DNA of 64,000 nt from JBBQKI01 sp038326725 (GTDB lineage: Bacteria > Bacteroidota > Bacteroidia > Flavobacteriales > Flavobacteriaceae): positions 1 through 64,000 of the forward strand of contig JBBQKI010000004.1 of NCBI GenBank assembly GCA_038326725.1, in the 5' to 3' direction. The position numbers and the translations under genes are program-made. Below, one piece after another: positions 16,794-26,504 of the stretch; the first letter of the stretch is position 1, and every line of letters begins with the position of its first letter. The notes under the pieces are model-generated. The model saw only the letters and a list, made by a program, of their open reading frames with translations. It did not search any database and was not told where the DNA came from.

Positions 16794-17522
16794 TTATTCC
16801 TTCCCTGGGGGCATTGAGGGCCTTATTTCAATTTTGCTTGGCAAGGCGCGAGCGGGCATTTTCAATAAATTGATAACCAATATCCCAATATCTTCTTTTT
16901 GAATTTTCCATGCATCATTTTCATTGGGCTTATTTCCGTTGAAGTTTGTTGCTACCGAACCTGGCATAATGGTGGTGACTTTTACCCCGTATTTTCTTAA
17001 ATCAAGCATTACGGCTTGAGTAAAACCGGTTACGCCAAATTTACTCGCATTGTATGCAGAGCCTCCTTCAAAAAAGTTGGTCCCTGCCAAACTGGAAATG
17101 GTAATATAGGAACCTTTGTTCCTTTTAAGTTCTTCCACACTGGCCTTTAAAGTATAAAAAGGCCCTGTTAGATTGGTGTCCATGGTTTCTTTCCATTGCT
17201 GAAGGCTCAATTTATCCACCGAGCCAAAATGCCCAAGCCCAGCATTTGCAATAACAATGTCCAGCCTTCCAAATTCATTGAGAATGGTATTCACCGCCCT
17301 TTCCTGGCTTTCAAACTCCCGCACATCGGCTTCTATTCCTATAGCCTTTGCGTCGTTTTTTATAGTTTCATTCAATCTATTTGCGGCTTCTTTAGCAGTA
17401 GCTTCGGTTCTTCCCGTAATGGCCACGTTTACCCCTTCTTCCAATAAACATTCAGCAATACCGTATCCAATTCCTTTTGTACCACCTGTGATTAATGCAA
17501 CTTTAGTTCTAAGTTCTTCCAT
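16794..17522 (-). CDS. SDR-family oxidoreductase
   Basis: A 242-residue classical short-chain dehydrogenase/reductase. It has the cofactor motif TGGTKGIGYG (TGxxxGxG), the NAG motif (VIANAGLG), the catalytic serine in TISSLAG and the YxxxK pair in SAYNASKFG, followed by PGSVATNF. An arginine after the glycine motif (ITGRTEA) suggests NADPH preference. The substrate is unknown; 3-ketoacyl reductases and sugar dehydrogenases share this shape. Transcribed alone. Confidence 0.9.
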   Translation of the reverse strand: MEELRTKVALITGGTKGIGYGIAECLLEEGVNVAITGRTEATAKEAANRLNETIKNDAKAIGIEADVREFESQERAVNTILNEFGRLDIVIANAGLGHFGSVDKLSLQQWKETMDTNLTGPFYTLKASVEELKRNKGSYITISSLAGTNFFEGGSAYNASKFGVTGFTQAVMLDLRKYGVKVTTIMPGSVATNFNGNKPNENDAWKIQKEDIGILVINLLKMPARALPSKIEIRPSMPPGKE

Positions 17523-17594
17523 TTTTCCTATTTTTAAAAGTAAAGTTACAAAGCAGAAATGCCATATCTATAAATTTCCACTTAAATTTAAGCG

Positions 17595-18206
17595 ATGAGA
17601 ACAAAAACATTAATATTAATTTCCCTTTTGTCGCTGGCATTTTCTTCGGAAAAAGAACAAACCGAACTTGTTGATATTACAACACTTTCCACTGAATTTT
17701 CATATCAAATCCGTTATGCTACCCCCCATAATTTTATGAATGAAACTCTTTATGATTGCCCCAAATGCGTATTGCGGCCAGAAGTTGCTGAAGCATTGCT
17801 AAAAGCCAATCATTATTTTTGCGAAAAAGGCTTTCGCATCAAATTCTTCGATTGCTATCGTCCATTGGATGTGCAAAAACAGATGTGGGAAAAGTATCCA
17901 AGACCAACGTATGTTGCAAATCCGTACGGCACAGGGTCCGTCCACAACAAAGGCGCAGCAGTGGATGTTACCTTGGAAACGCTGGACGGGTGTTATGTTG
18001 AAATGGGCACGGATTATGACTATTTCGGTAGGGAGGCACATATCGATAATTTTAATTTCAACGAAGAAATTTTGACAAACAGGAAATTGCTATTTGAAGG
18101 CATGAGGAAATTTGGCTTTTCCACCATCCGGACGGAATGGTGGCATTTCAGCTTCAATAATTACAGCCGTTTTGAAACATTGAATACTCCCCTGCCCTGC
18201 AATTAG
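17595..18206 (+). CDS. D-alanyl-D-alanine dipeptidase, VanX/M15D type
   Basis: A 203-residue zinc metallopeptidase of family M15D. An N-terminal signal peptide (LILISLLSLAFSS) sends it to the periplasm. Zinc ligands and catalytic residues are seen in SVHNKGAAVDVT (SxHxxGxAxD) and EWWHF (the ExxH motif), and the catalytic arginine region is FFDCYRPLDVQ. Expected reaction: hydrolysis of D-Ala-D-Ala. There are no vanH/vanA partners nearby, so it is a peptidoglycan-recycling enzyme, not part of a resistance cluster. The gene overlaps the convergent mscS gene by four bases. Confidence 0.9.
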   Translation: MRTKTLILISLLSLAFSSEKEQTELVDITTLSTEFSYQIRYATPHNFMNETLYDCPKCVLRPEVAEALLKANHYFCEKGFRIKFFDCYRPLDVQKQMWEKYPRPTYVANPYGTGSVHNKGAAVDVTLETLDGCYVEMGTDYDYFGREAHIDNFNFNEEILTNRKLLFEGMRKFGFSTIRTEWWHFSFNNYSRFETLNTPLPCN

Positions 18207-19129
18207 TTTGAGTTTGGTGGAAGTTCATCCATTGCTTCTTTAATGATCTTAAATGGAATTTCCGGGGTATTTTTATAAAGTTTAAGTTCCACAACATCTG
18301 ATGGCAGATTGAAATCTTTGGCTGCCAATGCTTCTTTTACCTCTTTTATTATCAACCCCCTTAACACTCGAGAAGATCTTCTATAATCAAAAGTATCTAC
18401 CCAAAAAAACACTTTTAGGTTTACGGTACTGGCGGCAAGTTCATCTTCGATAACAAAATTTTCGTGCAATTCGTCCCGTATAATTTCTTTATTAATATCC
18501 AAAATATCTTGGATCACTTTTTTGGCAGCTCCAATATCATCTTCGTAACCAATTCCAACTGTAAAATCTACTCTGTAAAAACCATCTGCAGTGTAGTTTT
18601 CAACAGGTTTTGTAAGTACATCACTGTTGGGAATATAAATATCGCGTCCGTCAAAGGTTTTTATGTGTGAATATCGAAAACTTAATTCTTTTACCTTTCC
18701 GAAAATGTCATCGATTTTTATAGTATCGTTAATATTAAAAGGCCTGTTGAAGGCCAATATAATTCCTGCCAAAAAATTCTTGCCAATATCCTGAAATGCG
18801 AAACCCAGAATAATGGCACCGCCACCAACGGCGGTCAAGAGTCCCGTGGCGATACCGTTGAGCCCAGCAACTTGCAAGGCCAGCATTATTGCTATAATTA
18901 TTAGAACTATTTTTAGCGCCTGCGCTAAAAATCTTGACATCAAAGGGTCTTCAGATTTTTGCTGGAACCGCCTTTTATAAAAACCCGTGACTAATTGGGC
19001 CAACAAAATTCCGGCAATAACAACCAAAATTCCCAAAGCAATACGAGGTAGCACCACTAGAAATTCTTCATAATAATTCTTTAGCGAATTGGTAATCGTG
19101 TCTGTAGGAGATTGTACAAATAACATCAT
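18203..19129 (-). CDS. MscS-family mechanosensitive channel (second of three)
   Basis: A channel of about 308 residues from the ATG at 19129. Helices at the start (ALGILVVIAGILLAQLV, LIIIAIMLALQVAGL) lead to the pore helix region GGGAIILGFAFQDIGKNFLAG, and a beta domain follows (DGRDIYIPNSDVL). The open frame extends to an ATG at 19186. The later start is chosen because homologues begin near SPTDTITNSL and a TACCTTTA box lies inside the extension. It shares only the MscS core with the other two channels in this window, so these are separate subfamilies and not recent duplicates. Confidence 0.9.
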   Translation of the reverse strand: MMLFVQSPTDTITNSLKNYYEEFLVVLPRIALGILVVIAGILLAQLVTGFYKRRFQQKSEDPLMSRFLAQALKIVLIIIAIMLALQVAGLNGIATGLLTAVGGGAIILGFAFQDIGKNFLAGIILAFNRPFNINDTIKIDDIFGKVKELSFRYSHIKTFDGRDIYIPNSDVLTKPVENYTADGFYRVDFTVGIGYEDDIGAAKKVIQDILDINKEIIRDELHENFVIEDELAASTVNLKVFFWVDTFDYRRSSRVLRGLIIKEVKEALAAKDFNLPSDVVELKLYKNTPEIPFKIIKEAMDELPPNSN

Positions 19130-19353
19130 AAACAGTATTTTTCTTAAAGGTAAGAATAATGATTTTCCCAAAATATTTCTTCCCATAAATTAATCCTAAA
19201 GATTAGGCTTCCCAACTCCTTGACTTATCATTACTAAAATTTATATCACTTTAGTAAAATCGTTAAAATCATTCAGATTAATAAGTATGTTGAAAGCATT
19301 TTCATACCCTTCCCTTCGGGCAATAATTCAGTATTTGAATTCTGAATTCATAT

Positions 19354-19665
19354 TTGAAAACCTATCTTTGGCAAAAAAAACGTTTGGACACTTCTGTTAA
19401 AGTTTTTCGGGTCGTCAGCACTTTGGAGGCCATTTCATATTTGGTTTTATTGTGCATTGCCATGCCCTTAAAATATATTTGGGATAAACCCGAAATGGTT
19501 AGAATAGTGGGCATGGCCCATGGAGTTCTTTTTGTCCTTTATGTCGCTGGCGCGTTATATATGTACAAAATTTTGAATTGGTCGTTTAAAACCTTGGCCA
19601 TTGTCATCGTTTGTTCCATGTTGCCTTTTGGACCGTTCTATGTTGAAAAACGATATTTGAAATGA
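19354..19665 (+). CDS. DUF3817 family membrane protein
   Basis: A protein of about 100 residues with three transmembrane helices and the DUF3817 pattern KVFRVVSTLEAISYLVLL...KPEMVRIVGMAHGVLFVLY...LPFGPFYVEKRY. There is no ATG at a sensible position; TTG at 19354 or TTG at 19384 are the candidates, and the second is closer to the usual family N-terminus. The stop overlaps the start of the next mscS gene (ATGA), so the two are translationally coupled. Function unknown. Confidence 0.85.
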   Translation: MKTYLWQKKRLDTSVKVFRVVSTLEAISYLVLLCIAMPLKYIWDKPEMVRIVGMAHGVLFVLYVAGALYMYKILNWSFKTLAIVIVCSMLPFGPFYVEKRYLK

Positions 19666-20930
19666 ACCGCGAAGCCCTTCAATATTACAGCTGTATTCCG
19701 CAGGAATACTTCATCAATCAGGGAATGATCCCAGACTTGGCGATATTCCTTAATATCTTCATCAATTGTTTTGTGTTGATGATGGTGGTTTTTTTCATGG
19801 ATATCTTTTTTCGAAGATTTATCATTGAAACTTTTAAAACTTTTAGCAGCAAGTCCAAAACTACTTTTGACGACTATTTGGTGCAAAGCAACTTTCCGAG
19901 ATATGTGGCCCGATTTATACCGTTAATCGTAATTTGGAACCTTATTCCTATAATTTTTATTGAAACCCCATTTTTTACGAATCTCCTTTTGATTGGGGCG
20001 AATATATTCTTGGTCATTCTCTGCATTTATATTTTAAGGAGTATTTTAAGAACTTCCAAACGCTTTCTTGCTGAAAAAGAAAATTACCGAGACAAACCCC
20101 TAGAAAGTTATGTCCAAGTAATGATGATCTTTCTTTGGGGCATCGGTATATTTATCATCATTCAGCAACTAACAGGCTATTCCGTTGTTAGCTTTGCTAC
20201 ATTAGGAGCCGCTTCTGCTGTATTATTGCTTATTTTCAAGGACACCATTTTGGGCTTTGTGGCAAGCATCCAAGTTTCGGTTAATGATATTGTTCGAATC
20301 GGGGATTGGATAACCTTTAGCCGTTACGGGGCGGATGGTTATGTCACGGAAATAAACTTGGCCACTGTTCGCGTTCAGAATTTTGATAATACCTTTACTA
20401 CTATTCCCACCTATAGCCTGATTGCCGATTCATTTCAGAACTGGCGCGGAATGCAGGAGTCGAAAGGCCGTAGGATTAAAAGATCGATCTTTATAAAACA
20501 ATCTTCCATTAAATTCCTTTCGCCCGAAGAGTTGGAGGATTTAAAAAAAATACAGCTTATTAAACCTTATATAGAACACCGGGAAAAGGAGGTTAAAAAA
20601 TATAACACCTTAAACGAAGCGGACAAATCTCTTTTATTGAACGGCAGGAACCAAACAAATTTGGGGGTTTTCAGGAAATATGCAGATGCTTTTCTTTATG
20701 AAAATCCGGCGATCAACAAAGACCTTTTTTTAATGGTGCGCCACTTGGCTCCTACAGACAAAGGCATCCCTATTGAAATTTTCTGTTTCAGCTACGATAA
20801 GAAATGGGAAAACTACGAGCACATCCAAGCCGATATATTTGACCATCTTTTAGCTGCAGTCCCTTATTTCGGGCTTGAAATATTTGAGCTTCCCACCGGT
20901 AAAGATATTGTACAACTTAAAATACAGTAG
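19662..20930 (+). CDS. MscS-family mechanosensitive channel (third of three, longer type)
   Basis: A 422-residue MscS-superfamily channel with extra N-terminal helices and a long C-terminal domain. Membrane helices lie near residues 24-50, 80-130 and 150-200. The pore/beta junction is FATLGAASAVLLLIFKDTIL and VNDIVRIGDWITFSRYGADG, with the beta-domain segment NTFTTIPTYSLI. The size and architecture resemble YbdG/YnaI-type low-conductance channels more than E. coli MscS. It is coupled to the DUF3817 gene by a four-base overlap. Confidence 0.88.
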   Translation: MNREALQYYSCIPQEYFINQGMIPDLAIFLNIFINCFVLMMVVFFMDIFFRRFIIETFKTFSSKSKTTFDDYLVQSNFPRYVARFIPLIVIWNLIPIIFIETPFFTNLLLIGANIFLVILCIYILRSILRTSKRFLAEKENYRDKPLESYVQVMMIFLWGIGIFIIIQQLTGYSVVSFATLGAASAVLLLIFKDTILGFVASIQVSVNDIVRIGDWITFSRYGADGYVTEINLATVRVQNFDNTFTTIPTYSLIADSFQNWRGMQESKGRRIKRSIFIKQSSIKFLSPEELEDLKKIQLIKPYIEHREKEVKKYNTLNEADKSLLLNGRNQTNLGVFRKYADAFLYENPAINKDLFLMVRHLAPTDKGIPIEIFCFSYDKKWENYEHIQADIFDHLLAAVPYFGLEIFELPTGKDIVQLKIQ

Positions 20931-20984
20931 AATGGGTTAAATAAATGAAGTATCTTTCGTGAGCCAAACTTCTCTGAAATACTT

Positions 20985-22049
20985 ATGAAATTAAAAACCT
21001 TCCTCTATATACTTGCAACATTCGCTGTAATACTTACCATTTTCCCCTTTATAGCAGTAGATTACTGGTGGATACGTATTTTTGATTTTCCCCACGTTCA
21101 GCTCACTATATTGACTTTTGTGGCTCTTCTTACCTTTTTTATTCGGTTTGATATAAACAGGCTGAACGATTATCTTTTTGTTGGAATAGTGGGGGTTTGT
21201 TTCGTAGTTCAATTAGCAAAAATATATCCCTACACTGGGCTGGCTGCAGTTGAAATTGCCAACAGCCAAGAGGTAGTCAACAACAGAACAATCTCCCTAT
21301 ATGCCGCTAACGTACTACAGACAAACAGGGAACCGCAAAAATTTTTAAAGGATTTTACCGATAAAAACCCTGACGTGCTACTGTTGCTGGAAACAGATAA
21401 AGACTGGATGGATTTTATTACGGCACATTTGCCTCCTGAATACGCTTATAAAGCTGAAATTCCACTAAGTAACACTTATGGAATGCTTCTCTATTCAAAG
21501 TTTAAACTGTTGAATCCCGAAATAAAATTTTTAGTTGATAAAGAAATTCCCTCAATCCATTCCAAATTATTGCTTCCTTCGGGAGATACAATTCAATTGT
21601 ACACCATCCACCCCACGCCTCCAATGCCGCAACATAACCCACTATCGACGGATCGGGATTCTGAAATGATGAAAATTGCCACCCTTAGCCGAAAATCACA
21701 ATATCCCGTAATAGTTTTGGGCGACTTTAACGATGTTGCTTGGTCAAATACAACTTCTCTTTTTCAAAATGTGGGGGAATTATTGGATATGCGAAAAGGA
21801 AGAGGTTTTTATAACACCTATAATGCCAAAAGCTTTTTGATGCGGTGGCCATTGGATCATATTTTTGTCTCAGCAGAGTTTCGGATTATCACCCTTAAAT
21901 TGGGTGAAGATATTAACTCAGACCATTTTCCAACTTTTGCAAAGTTAAGTTTTGAACCAGAAAAGGCAGCGGAACAGGAACCCGAAAAACCCAATGAAAA
22001 CCAATTAAAACGCGCTCGCGAACAAGCCGAAAGGGTATCCTTGCAATAG
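20985..22049 (+). CDS. Endonuclease/exonuclease/phosphatase family protein, membrane-anchored
   Basis: A 354-residue protein. Three N-terminal membrane helices (residues 5-85) precede an extracytoplasmic EEP domain from about residue 95. Fold and metal motifs are present: LYAANVLQTNREPQ (first Asn), LLLETDKDW (metal Glu), GDFNDVAWS, and LDHIFVS with NSDHFP at the end. The family includes nucleases and phosphodiesterases; for membrane-tethered members the substrate is usually unknown. The C-terminal tail is Glu/Lys-rich. A TATCTTTC box lies at 20951-20958, so it may have its own promoter. Confidence 0.85.
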   Translation: MKLKTFLYILATFAVILTIFPFIAVDYWWIRIFDFPHVQLTILTFVALLTFFIRFDINRLNDYLFVGIVGVCFVVQLAKIYPYTGLAAVEIANSQEVVNNRTISLYAANVLQTNREPQKFLKDFTDKNPDVLLLLETDKDWMDFITAHLPPEYAYKAEIPLSNTYGMLLYSKFKLLNPEIKFLVDKEIPSIHSKLLLPSGDTIQLYTIHPTPPMPQHNPLSTDRDSEMMKIATLSRKSQYPVIVLGDFNDVAWSNTTSLFQNVGELLDMRKGRGFYNTYNAKSFLMRWPLDHIFVSAEFRIITLKLGEDINSDHFPTFAKLSFEPEKAAEQEPEKPNENQLKRAREQAERVSLQ

Positions 22050-22059
22050 TTTGTAGTGC

Positions 22060-22488
22060 CTACCTTTTAAAATAAAGTAATTGGGTCATCCATTTCGGGA
22101 ATATGTAAATTTTTTTCCCAAAATTGTCAGGCAATTGAACAAAGAAAGTTTTTTCCAATGGGTGATTCCCTGAAAAAACTTTGGGAAAAACCTGAAAATT
22201 ATCTGGCGTCTTTTCATACGAACCCGCAAAAAAATTTGCCGGAAAAATTCGGTAAAAATTGGCGTTCAATTCTATACTGTTGAATTGGGTGGCGTTATAT
22301 TCCAATTCATCTTTTGTGCCTTTCGAATAAAAACCTTTTAAATCGGCTTAGTTCCATTTGGCACAGAAAACGTAAAGATTGGGAACTTTCGGCTTCTCAA
22401 AGTTTGAAAGTGCTTTTTTATTTCCCGGATGGTCTGGTGGAATTGTAAAATCTATATTTTCTGGATCGTCAACTTTTCCGAATTTCAT
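22060..22488 (-). pseudogene. Degraded DUF72 (YecE-like) gene
   Basis: One frame from the ATG at 22488 gives MKFGKVDDPENIDFTIPPDH, then YVFCAKWN, an in-frame TAA, and continues ADLKGFYSKGTKDELEYNAT and QFNSIELNANFYRIFP. These are N-terminal blocks of DUF72 proteins, which normally reach about 250-300 residues. After FPKVFS only a scrap resembling an internal piece (FVQLPDNFGKK) remains before the stop at 22060. The copy therefore has a nonsense codon, a large internal deletion and a lost C-terminus. A clear pseudogene. Confidence 0.8.
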
Positions 22489-22603
22489 ACTAAAAATCTT
22501 TCGTGTAAATATATTGCTTATAAAAAAGTAAAAAAAAATCATTTTCCTGTAACACATCGTTTGTGCAATAGTCATATCTTTATTAAAATCTAAAAAAACC
22601 ATC

Positions 22604-23335
22604 ATGAGAATAATCAAATTACTTTCCGTTGCCCTTCTTTGTTTAATGTTAAGTCCGGTTTCCGCTCAAACGGCCGATGAAATCCTCAAAAATTATTTTG
22701 AAAACACCGGTGGGATGGCCGTTTGGAAAAACCTGAATGGGGTGAAAATATTAGCCACGGCAAATGCCCAGGGCATGGTAATACCAGTGGAAATATATCA
22801 AATGAAAGACGGCAAACAATTGGTTAAAATAAACTTTCAGGGCCAGGAAATAACCCAGCTTGCCTTTGATGGTGAAACAATGTGGACCACCAATTTCATG
22901 ACCATGCAGCCAGAAAAAAGCGATGCTGAAACTACAGAGAATGCTAAAAAGCAGGTAAAAGACTTTCCTTCCCCTTTCATTGATTATAAAGAAAAAGGCT
23001 TTACTGTGGAATACATGGGGAAAGAAACCAAGGAAGGCGCCGAAACTTTTAAACTTAAATTAACCCAAACCCCTATTATGGTTGACGGCGTTGAAGAAGC
23101 CAATGTTTCCTACTACTATTTTGACACCGAAAATTATGTGCCGATAGTTACAGAAAGCGAAATAAAACAAGGCCCAATGAAAGGCCAAATGAGCATTTCA
23201 ACTATGAGCGATTATCAAGAAGTTAATGGATTATACTTTCCATTCGCCATGAGCATGGCAGGACAGGCAGTTACTGTTCAGGAAATCATCCTGAACCCAG
23301 AAGTGGACGCCGCTAGTTTCGCTTTTCCGGAATAA
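22604..23335 (+). CDS. Outer-membrane lipoprotein-sorting-like protein
   Basis: A 243-residue secreted protein with a signal peptide (residues 1-21, ending VSAQ). The rest looks like a LolA/LppC-type half beta-barrel: TADEILKNYFENTGG, IPVEIYQMKDGKQLVKINFQ, LAFDGETMWTTNF, SYYYFDTENYVPI. Flavobacteria have several such proteins besides true LolA, and their cargo is unknown. A TATCTTTA box is at 22575-22582. A terminator follows, so it is monocistronic. Confidence 0.75.
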   Translation: MRIIKLLSVALLCLMLSPVSAQTADEILKNYFENTGGMAVWKNLNGVKILATANAQGMVIPVEIYQMKDGKQLVKINFQGQEITQLAFDGETMWTTNFMTMQPEKSDAETTENAKKQVKDFPSPFIDYKEKGFTVEYMGKETKEGAETFKLKLTQTPIMVDGVEEANVSYYYFDTENYVPIVTESEIKQGPMKGQMSISTMSDYQEVNGLYFPFAMSMAGQAVTVQEIILNPEVDAASFAFPE

Positions 23336-23353
23336 ACAATAAAGTCAACAATT

Positions 23354-23384
23354 AAAAATCCCTGTTAATTCGGGGATTTTTTTT
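23354..23384 (+). terminator. Terminator after the LolA-like gene
   Basis: AAAAATCCC pairs with GGGATTTTT around a 10-base loop and ends in a run of eight Ts. It separates the LolA-like gene from the beta-propeller gene that starts at 23402. Confidence 0.8.
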
Positions 23385-23401
23385 AACCAAAAACCAAAAA
23401 A

Positions 23402-26400
23402 ATGAAAAACCTTACCCACCTTTTCTTACCTATGTTTTTGCTTTTCTTTTCAGGAAATGCACAGGAAACAGCATTAAAAGGCAAAGAACTATTTGGCGAT
23501 ATGAAAGCCCGACATATTGGCCCGGCCATCATGAGCGGCCGAATAAATGATATTGAAAACCATCCCACCAATTCTCGTATTATCTATTTGGGTGCTGCCG
23601 GGGGCGGCGTTTGGAAGTCGAGTGACGGAGGAGTTTCATTCGTTCCAATTTTCGACAAACATGCACAGTCCATCGGGGTAGTGAAATTGGATCCAAAAAA
23701 TCCCGACGATGTAATTTGGGTCGGCACCGGAGAAACTTGGACACGTAACTCCGTCTCCATTGGCGACGGACTATATAAATCTACGGATGGAGGCAACAAC
23801 TGGACCCAAATCCCGGGTTTTGAGAATTCGGAGCGCATTGCCTCCATTGCCATCAATCCCACCAATACCAATGAAATGTATGTTGGCGTTTTGGGGGCTT
23901 TGTGGAGCGACAGTGAAGACCGTGGGATTTATAAATCTTTAGATGGTGGAAAATCTTGGAACAAAATCCTGTATGTGGGCCCATCCACGGGCGCAACGGA
24001 AGTTATTATGGACCCAAAGAACCCAAATATTCTTTATGCCTCCTTCTGGCAACACCGCCGGAGCGCTTGGGGTTTTGAGTCTGGAGGGGAAAACAGTGCA
24101 TTGTACAAAACCGTGGATGCCGGAAAAACCTGGAACAAAATACACACGGGCTTTCCCGCCGGAAAATTGGGCAGGATAGCCGTGGAAGTTGCCCCAAGTG
24201 ATTCTTCCATTTTATATTCCGTTTTGGAGACGGAAGATAAAGCCAAGAATGGCCTGTGGAAGTCCACCAATGCCGGGCAATCTTGGGAACATTTAAACAA
24301 TGACTTCGGCCTTACCGTACGGCCCTTTTATTTTTCACGGATTACCATAGACCCAAAAAATCCAGATGTGGTTATTAAAGGTGGTTTGTTCGGTTCCGTC
24401 AGTCGGGATGGTGGAAAAACCTTTAAAAACATGGGCGCCCTGCATTCCGATATTCATGACGTTACCTTTGATATAAACAACAGCGATATGATTTATGTGG
24501 GAACCGACGGCGGGGTTTATCGTTCGTGGAATGGTGGCTCCACCCTTGAAATTGTTGAAAACCTACCGCTTTCCCAATTTTATCAAATTAGCGTTGATGA
24601 TGCCGAACCCTACAATGTTTATGGTGGTTTGCAGGATAACGGTTCTTGGTACGGCCCTTCTTCCGCCCCTGGGGGCGTGAAAGCCCGCGACTGGAATAGC
24701 GTAGGTTACGGCGATGGTTTCAGGGTTTTGAAGCATCCCACAAAAAATATTATTTATTCCGAAATGCAGGGAGCAGCCAATGTTTGGCGTTATGATGTGG
24801 AGAAAAAGAGGACAAAAACCATTCAGCCCCTTCCAAAAAAGGGGGATTCCAAACTTCGATTTAACTGGAACCCCCCCATAGCAACAAGCCATCATGCCCC
24901 CGACCGTATTTATATAGGAAGCCAATTTTTACACAAGTCTGAAAATATGGGTGATAGTTGGGAAATTATTTCCCCGGATCTTAGCACGAACGACGTTACC
25001 AAACAAGATCAGTCCAAATCCGGCGGGCTTTCCGTGGATAACAGCGGGGCAGAAATGCATACCACCATTTTCACAATTGCCGAATCTTCTATGGACCAAA
25101 ACATTATTTGGGTGGGAACGGATGATGGTAATGTTCAGTTAACAAAAGACGGTGGGAAGAATTGGGAAAACCTGACCGCAAACTTGGTTGGGATTCCTAA
25201 AAATACCTGGGTTTACCATATTGAGGCCAGCGTTCACAATCTTGGAACAGCCTATGCGGTTTTTGAAGGGCACGCTTCGGGCAATATGAATCCTTATGCT
25301 CTAAAAACAAACGATTTCGGTAAAACTTGGACTTCCATTATTTCAGAAGATATTCCGAAAAATGCGTTTGTAAGGAATATCCAAGAAGATTATGAAAACG
25401 AAAACCTTTTATTTTTGGGCACCGAACTTGGGTTGTACGTAACCATCGATGGCGGGAAAAACTGGTCGCAATTCACCAATAATATGCCCCCTGTGGCAGT
25501 ACATTATATTGAACTTCATAAGAAAACCAACGATTTGGTTATGGGCACACACGGCCGGGGGGTGATCATAATAGATGACATAAGCCCATTGCGGGAATTG
25601 AATGAAAATATACTTGGTAAAGAAGTTCATTTTTTTGAATCCCAACCTTTTACAATGTCCGAAGAGAGTGGGTTCAGTGGGAATTTTGGTACCGAAACCC
25701 AGTTTGTTGGGGAGAACAAAAACACCGCCGCCCGCATGGTTTACTATTTGAAAAAACGCCACACTTTTGGGAAAATGAGCATGGAAATCCAGGATATGGA
25801 AGGGAATAAAATCACTACTCTAAACCCTGGGAAATCAAAAGGACTGAACGTTGTTTATTGGAATTTCAACACCACTACTCCAAAAATGGCGGAAGGTAAA
25901 ACCCTTTCTTATGGAGGGTTTACATCCCCCCGTGTACCTGAAGGAAAATATAAAGTGGTGTTAACCAAAGGTGATGAAACCTTTGAAAAAGTTATAAATA
26001 CTAAATACGACGCCAATTCTTTAGCTACAATTGCTGAAAGAAAGGAACAAGAAGCTTTAACCCAAACAATGTTCAATATGGTGGAAGACTTGGCCTTTAT
26101 GGTTTATGATATTACGACAATGCAGGAAAAAACGCAGGAAGTAATAAATGAGCATCCAAAAGGGAAGAAAGATGCCGAAAAGCTTTACAATAGTCTTGAA
26201 GCATTGCGGCAAGATTTGGTAATTACTTCCGGAGATAATTATGTGGCTTCCGCTGAACCCGAGCTTCGCGAAAAAATGGCCGATCTGTACAGTAATATCG
26301 CAAGTAGTTATGATCTGGTTTCCGGGGCACACAAACAAAATTTTGAATTGATTTCTGATGATTTTGAAGCTGCCAAAAAGCGATATGCAGAAATAATAGA

Positions 26401-26494
26401 GAAAGAAGGGAAAAAGTTCATTTCATTTTTAGAGAAAAACAACATCCCCAAACCGGAAATTCAAAGTCGGGAGGATTTTTTAAAAAAAGGATAA
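23402..26494 (+). CDS. Secreted VPS10/BNR-repeat beta-propeller protein
   Basis: A 1030-residue exported protein with a signal peptide (residues 1-20, ending GNAQ). At least nine BNR/sortilin-type repeats of the form SxDGGxxW run through residues 60-680, for example KSTDGGNNWTQI, KSLDGGKSWNK, TVDAGKTWNK and TIDGGKNWSQF. They suggest two beta-propellers, as in xyloglucanase/sortilin-like proteins often annotated as glycosyl hydrolases. The last 250 residues are helical. Catalytic acids cannot be assigned. It sits behind a terminator and ahead of a repeat element, so it is probably transcribed alone. Confidence 0.85.
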   Translation: MKNLTHLFLPMFLLFFSGNAQETALKGKELFGDMKARHIGPAIMSGRINDIENHPTNSRIIYLGAAGGGVWKSSDGGVSFVPIFDKHAQSIGVVKLDPKNPDDVIWVGTGETWTRNSVSIGDGLYKSTDGGNNWTQIPGFENSERIASIAINPTNTNEMYVGVLGALWSDSEDRGIYKSLDGGKSWNKILYVGPSTGATEVIMDPKNPNILYASFWQHRRSAWGFESGGENSALYKTVDAGKTWNKIHTGFPAGKLGRIAVEVAPSDSSILYSVLETEDKAKNGLWKSTNAGQSWEHLNNDFGLTVRPFYFSRITIDPKNPDVVIKGGLFGSVSRDGGKTFKNMGALHSDIHDVTFDINNSDMIYVGTDGGVYRSWNGGSTLEIVENLPLSQFYQISVDDAEPYNVYGGLQDNGSWYGPSSAPGGVKARDWNSVGYGDGFRVLKHPTKNIIYSEMQGAANVWRYDVEKKRTKTIQPLPKKGDSKLRFNWNPPIATSHHAPDRIYIGSQFLHKSENMGDSWEIISPDLSTNDVTKQDQSKSGGLSVDNSGAEMHTTIFTIAESSMDQNIIWVGTDDGNVQLTKDGGKNWENLTANLVGIPKNTWVYHIEASVHNLGTAYAVFEGHASGNMNPYALKTNDFGKTWTSIISEDIPKNAFVRNIQEDYENENLLFLGTELGLYVTIDGGKNWSQFTNNMPPVAVHYIELHKKTNDLVMGTHGRGVIIIDDISPLRELNENILGKEVHFFESQPFTMSEESGFSGNFGTETQFVGENKNTAARMVYYLKKRHTFGKMSMEIQDMEGNKITTLNPGKSKGLNVVYWNFNTTTPKMAEGKTLSYGGFTSPRVPEGKYKVVLTKGDETFEKVINTKYDANSLATIAERKEQEALTQTMFNMVEDLAFMVYDITTMQEKTQEVINEHPKGKKDAEKLYNSLEALRQDLVITSGDNYVASAEPELREKMADLYSNIASSYDLVSGAHKQNFELISDDFEAAKKRYAEIIEKEGKKFISFLEKNNIPKPEIQSREDFLKKG

Positions 26495-26504
26495 ATGTTG
26501 TTTT

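Noticed and set aside
17595..18206. VanX-type gene as part of a glycopeptide-resistance cluster
   Set aside because: No vanH, vanA, vanR or vanS homologue is nearby; the gene is a lone exported dipeptidase.
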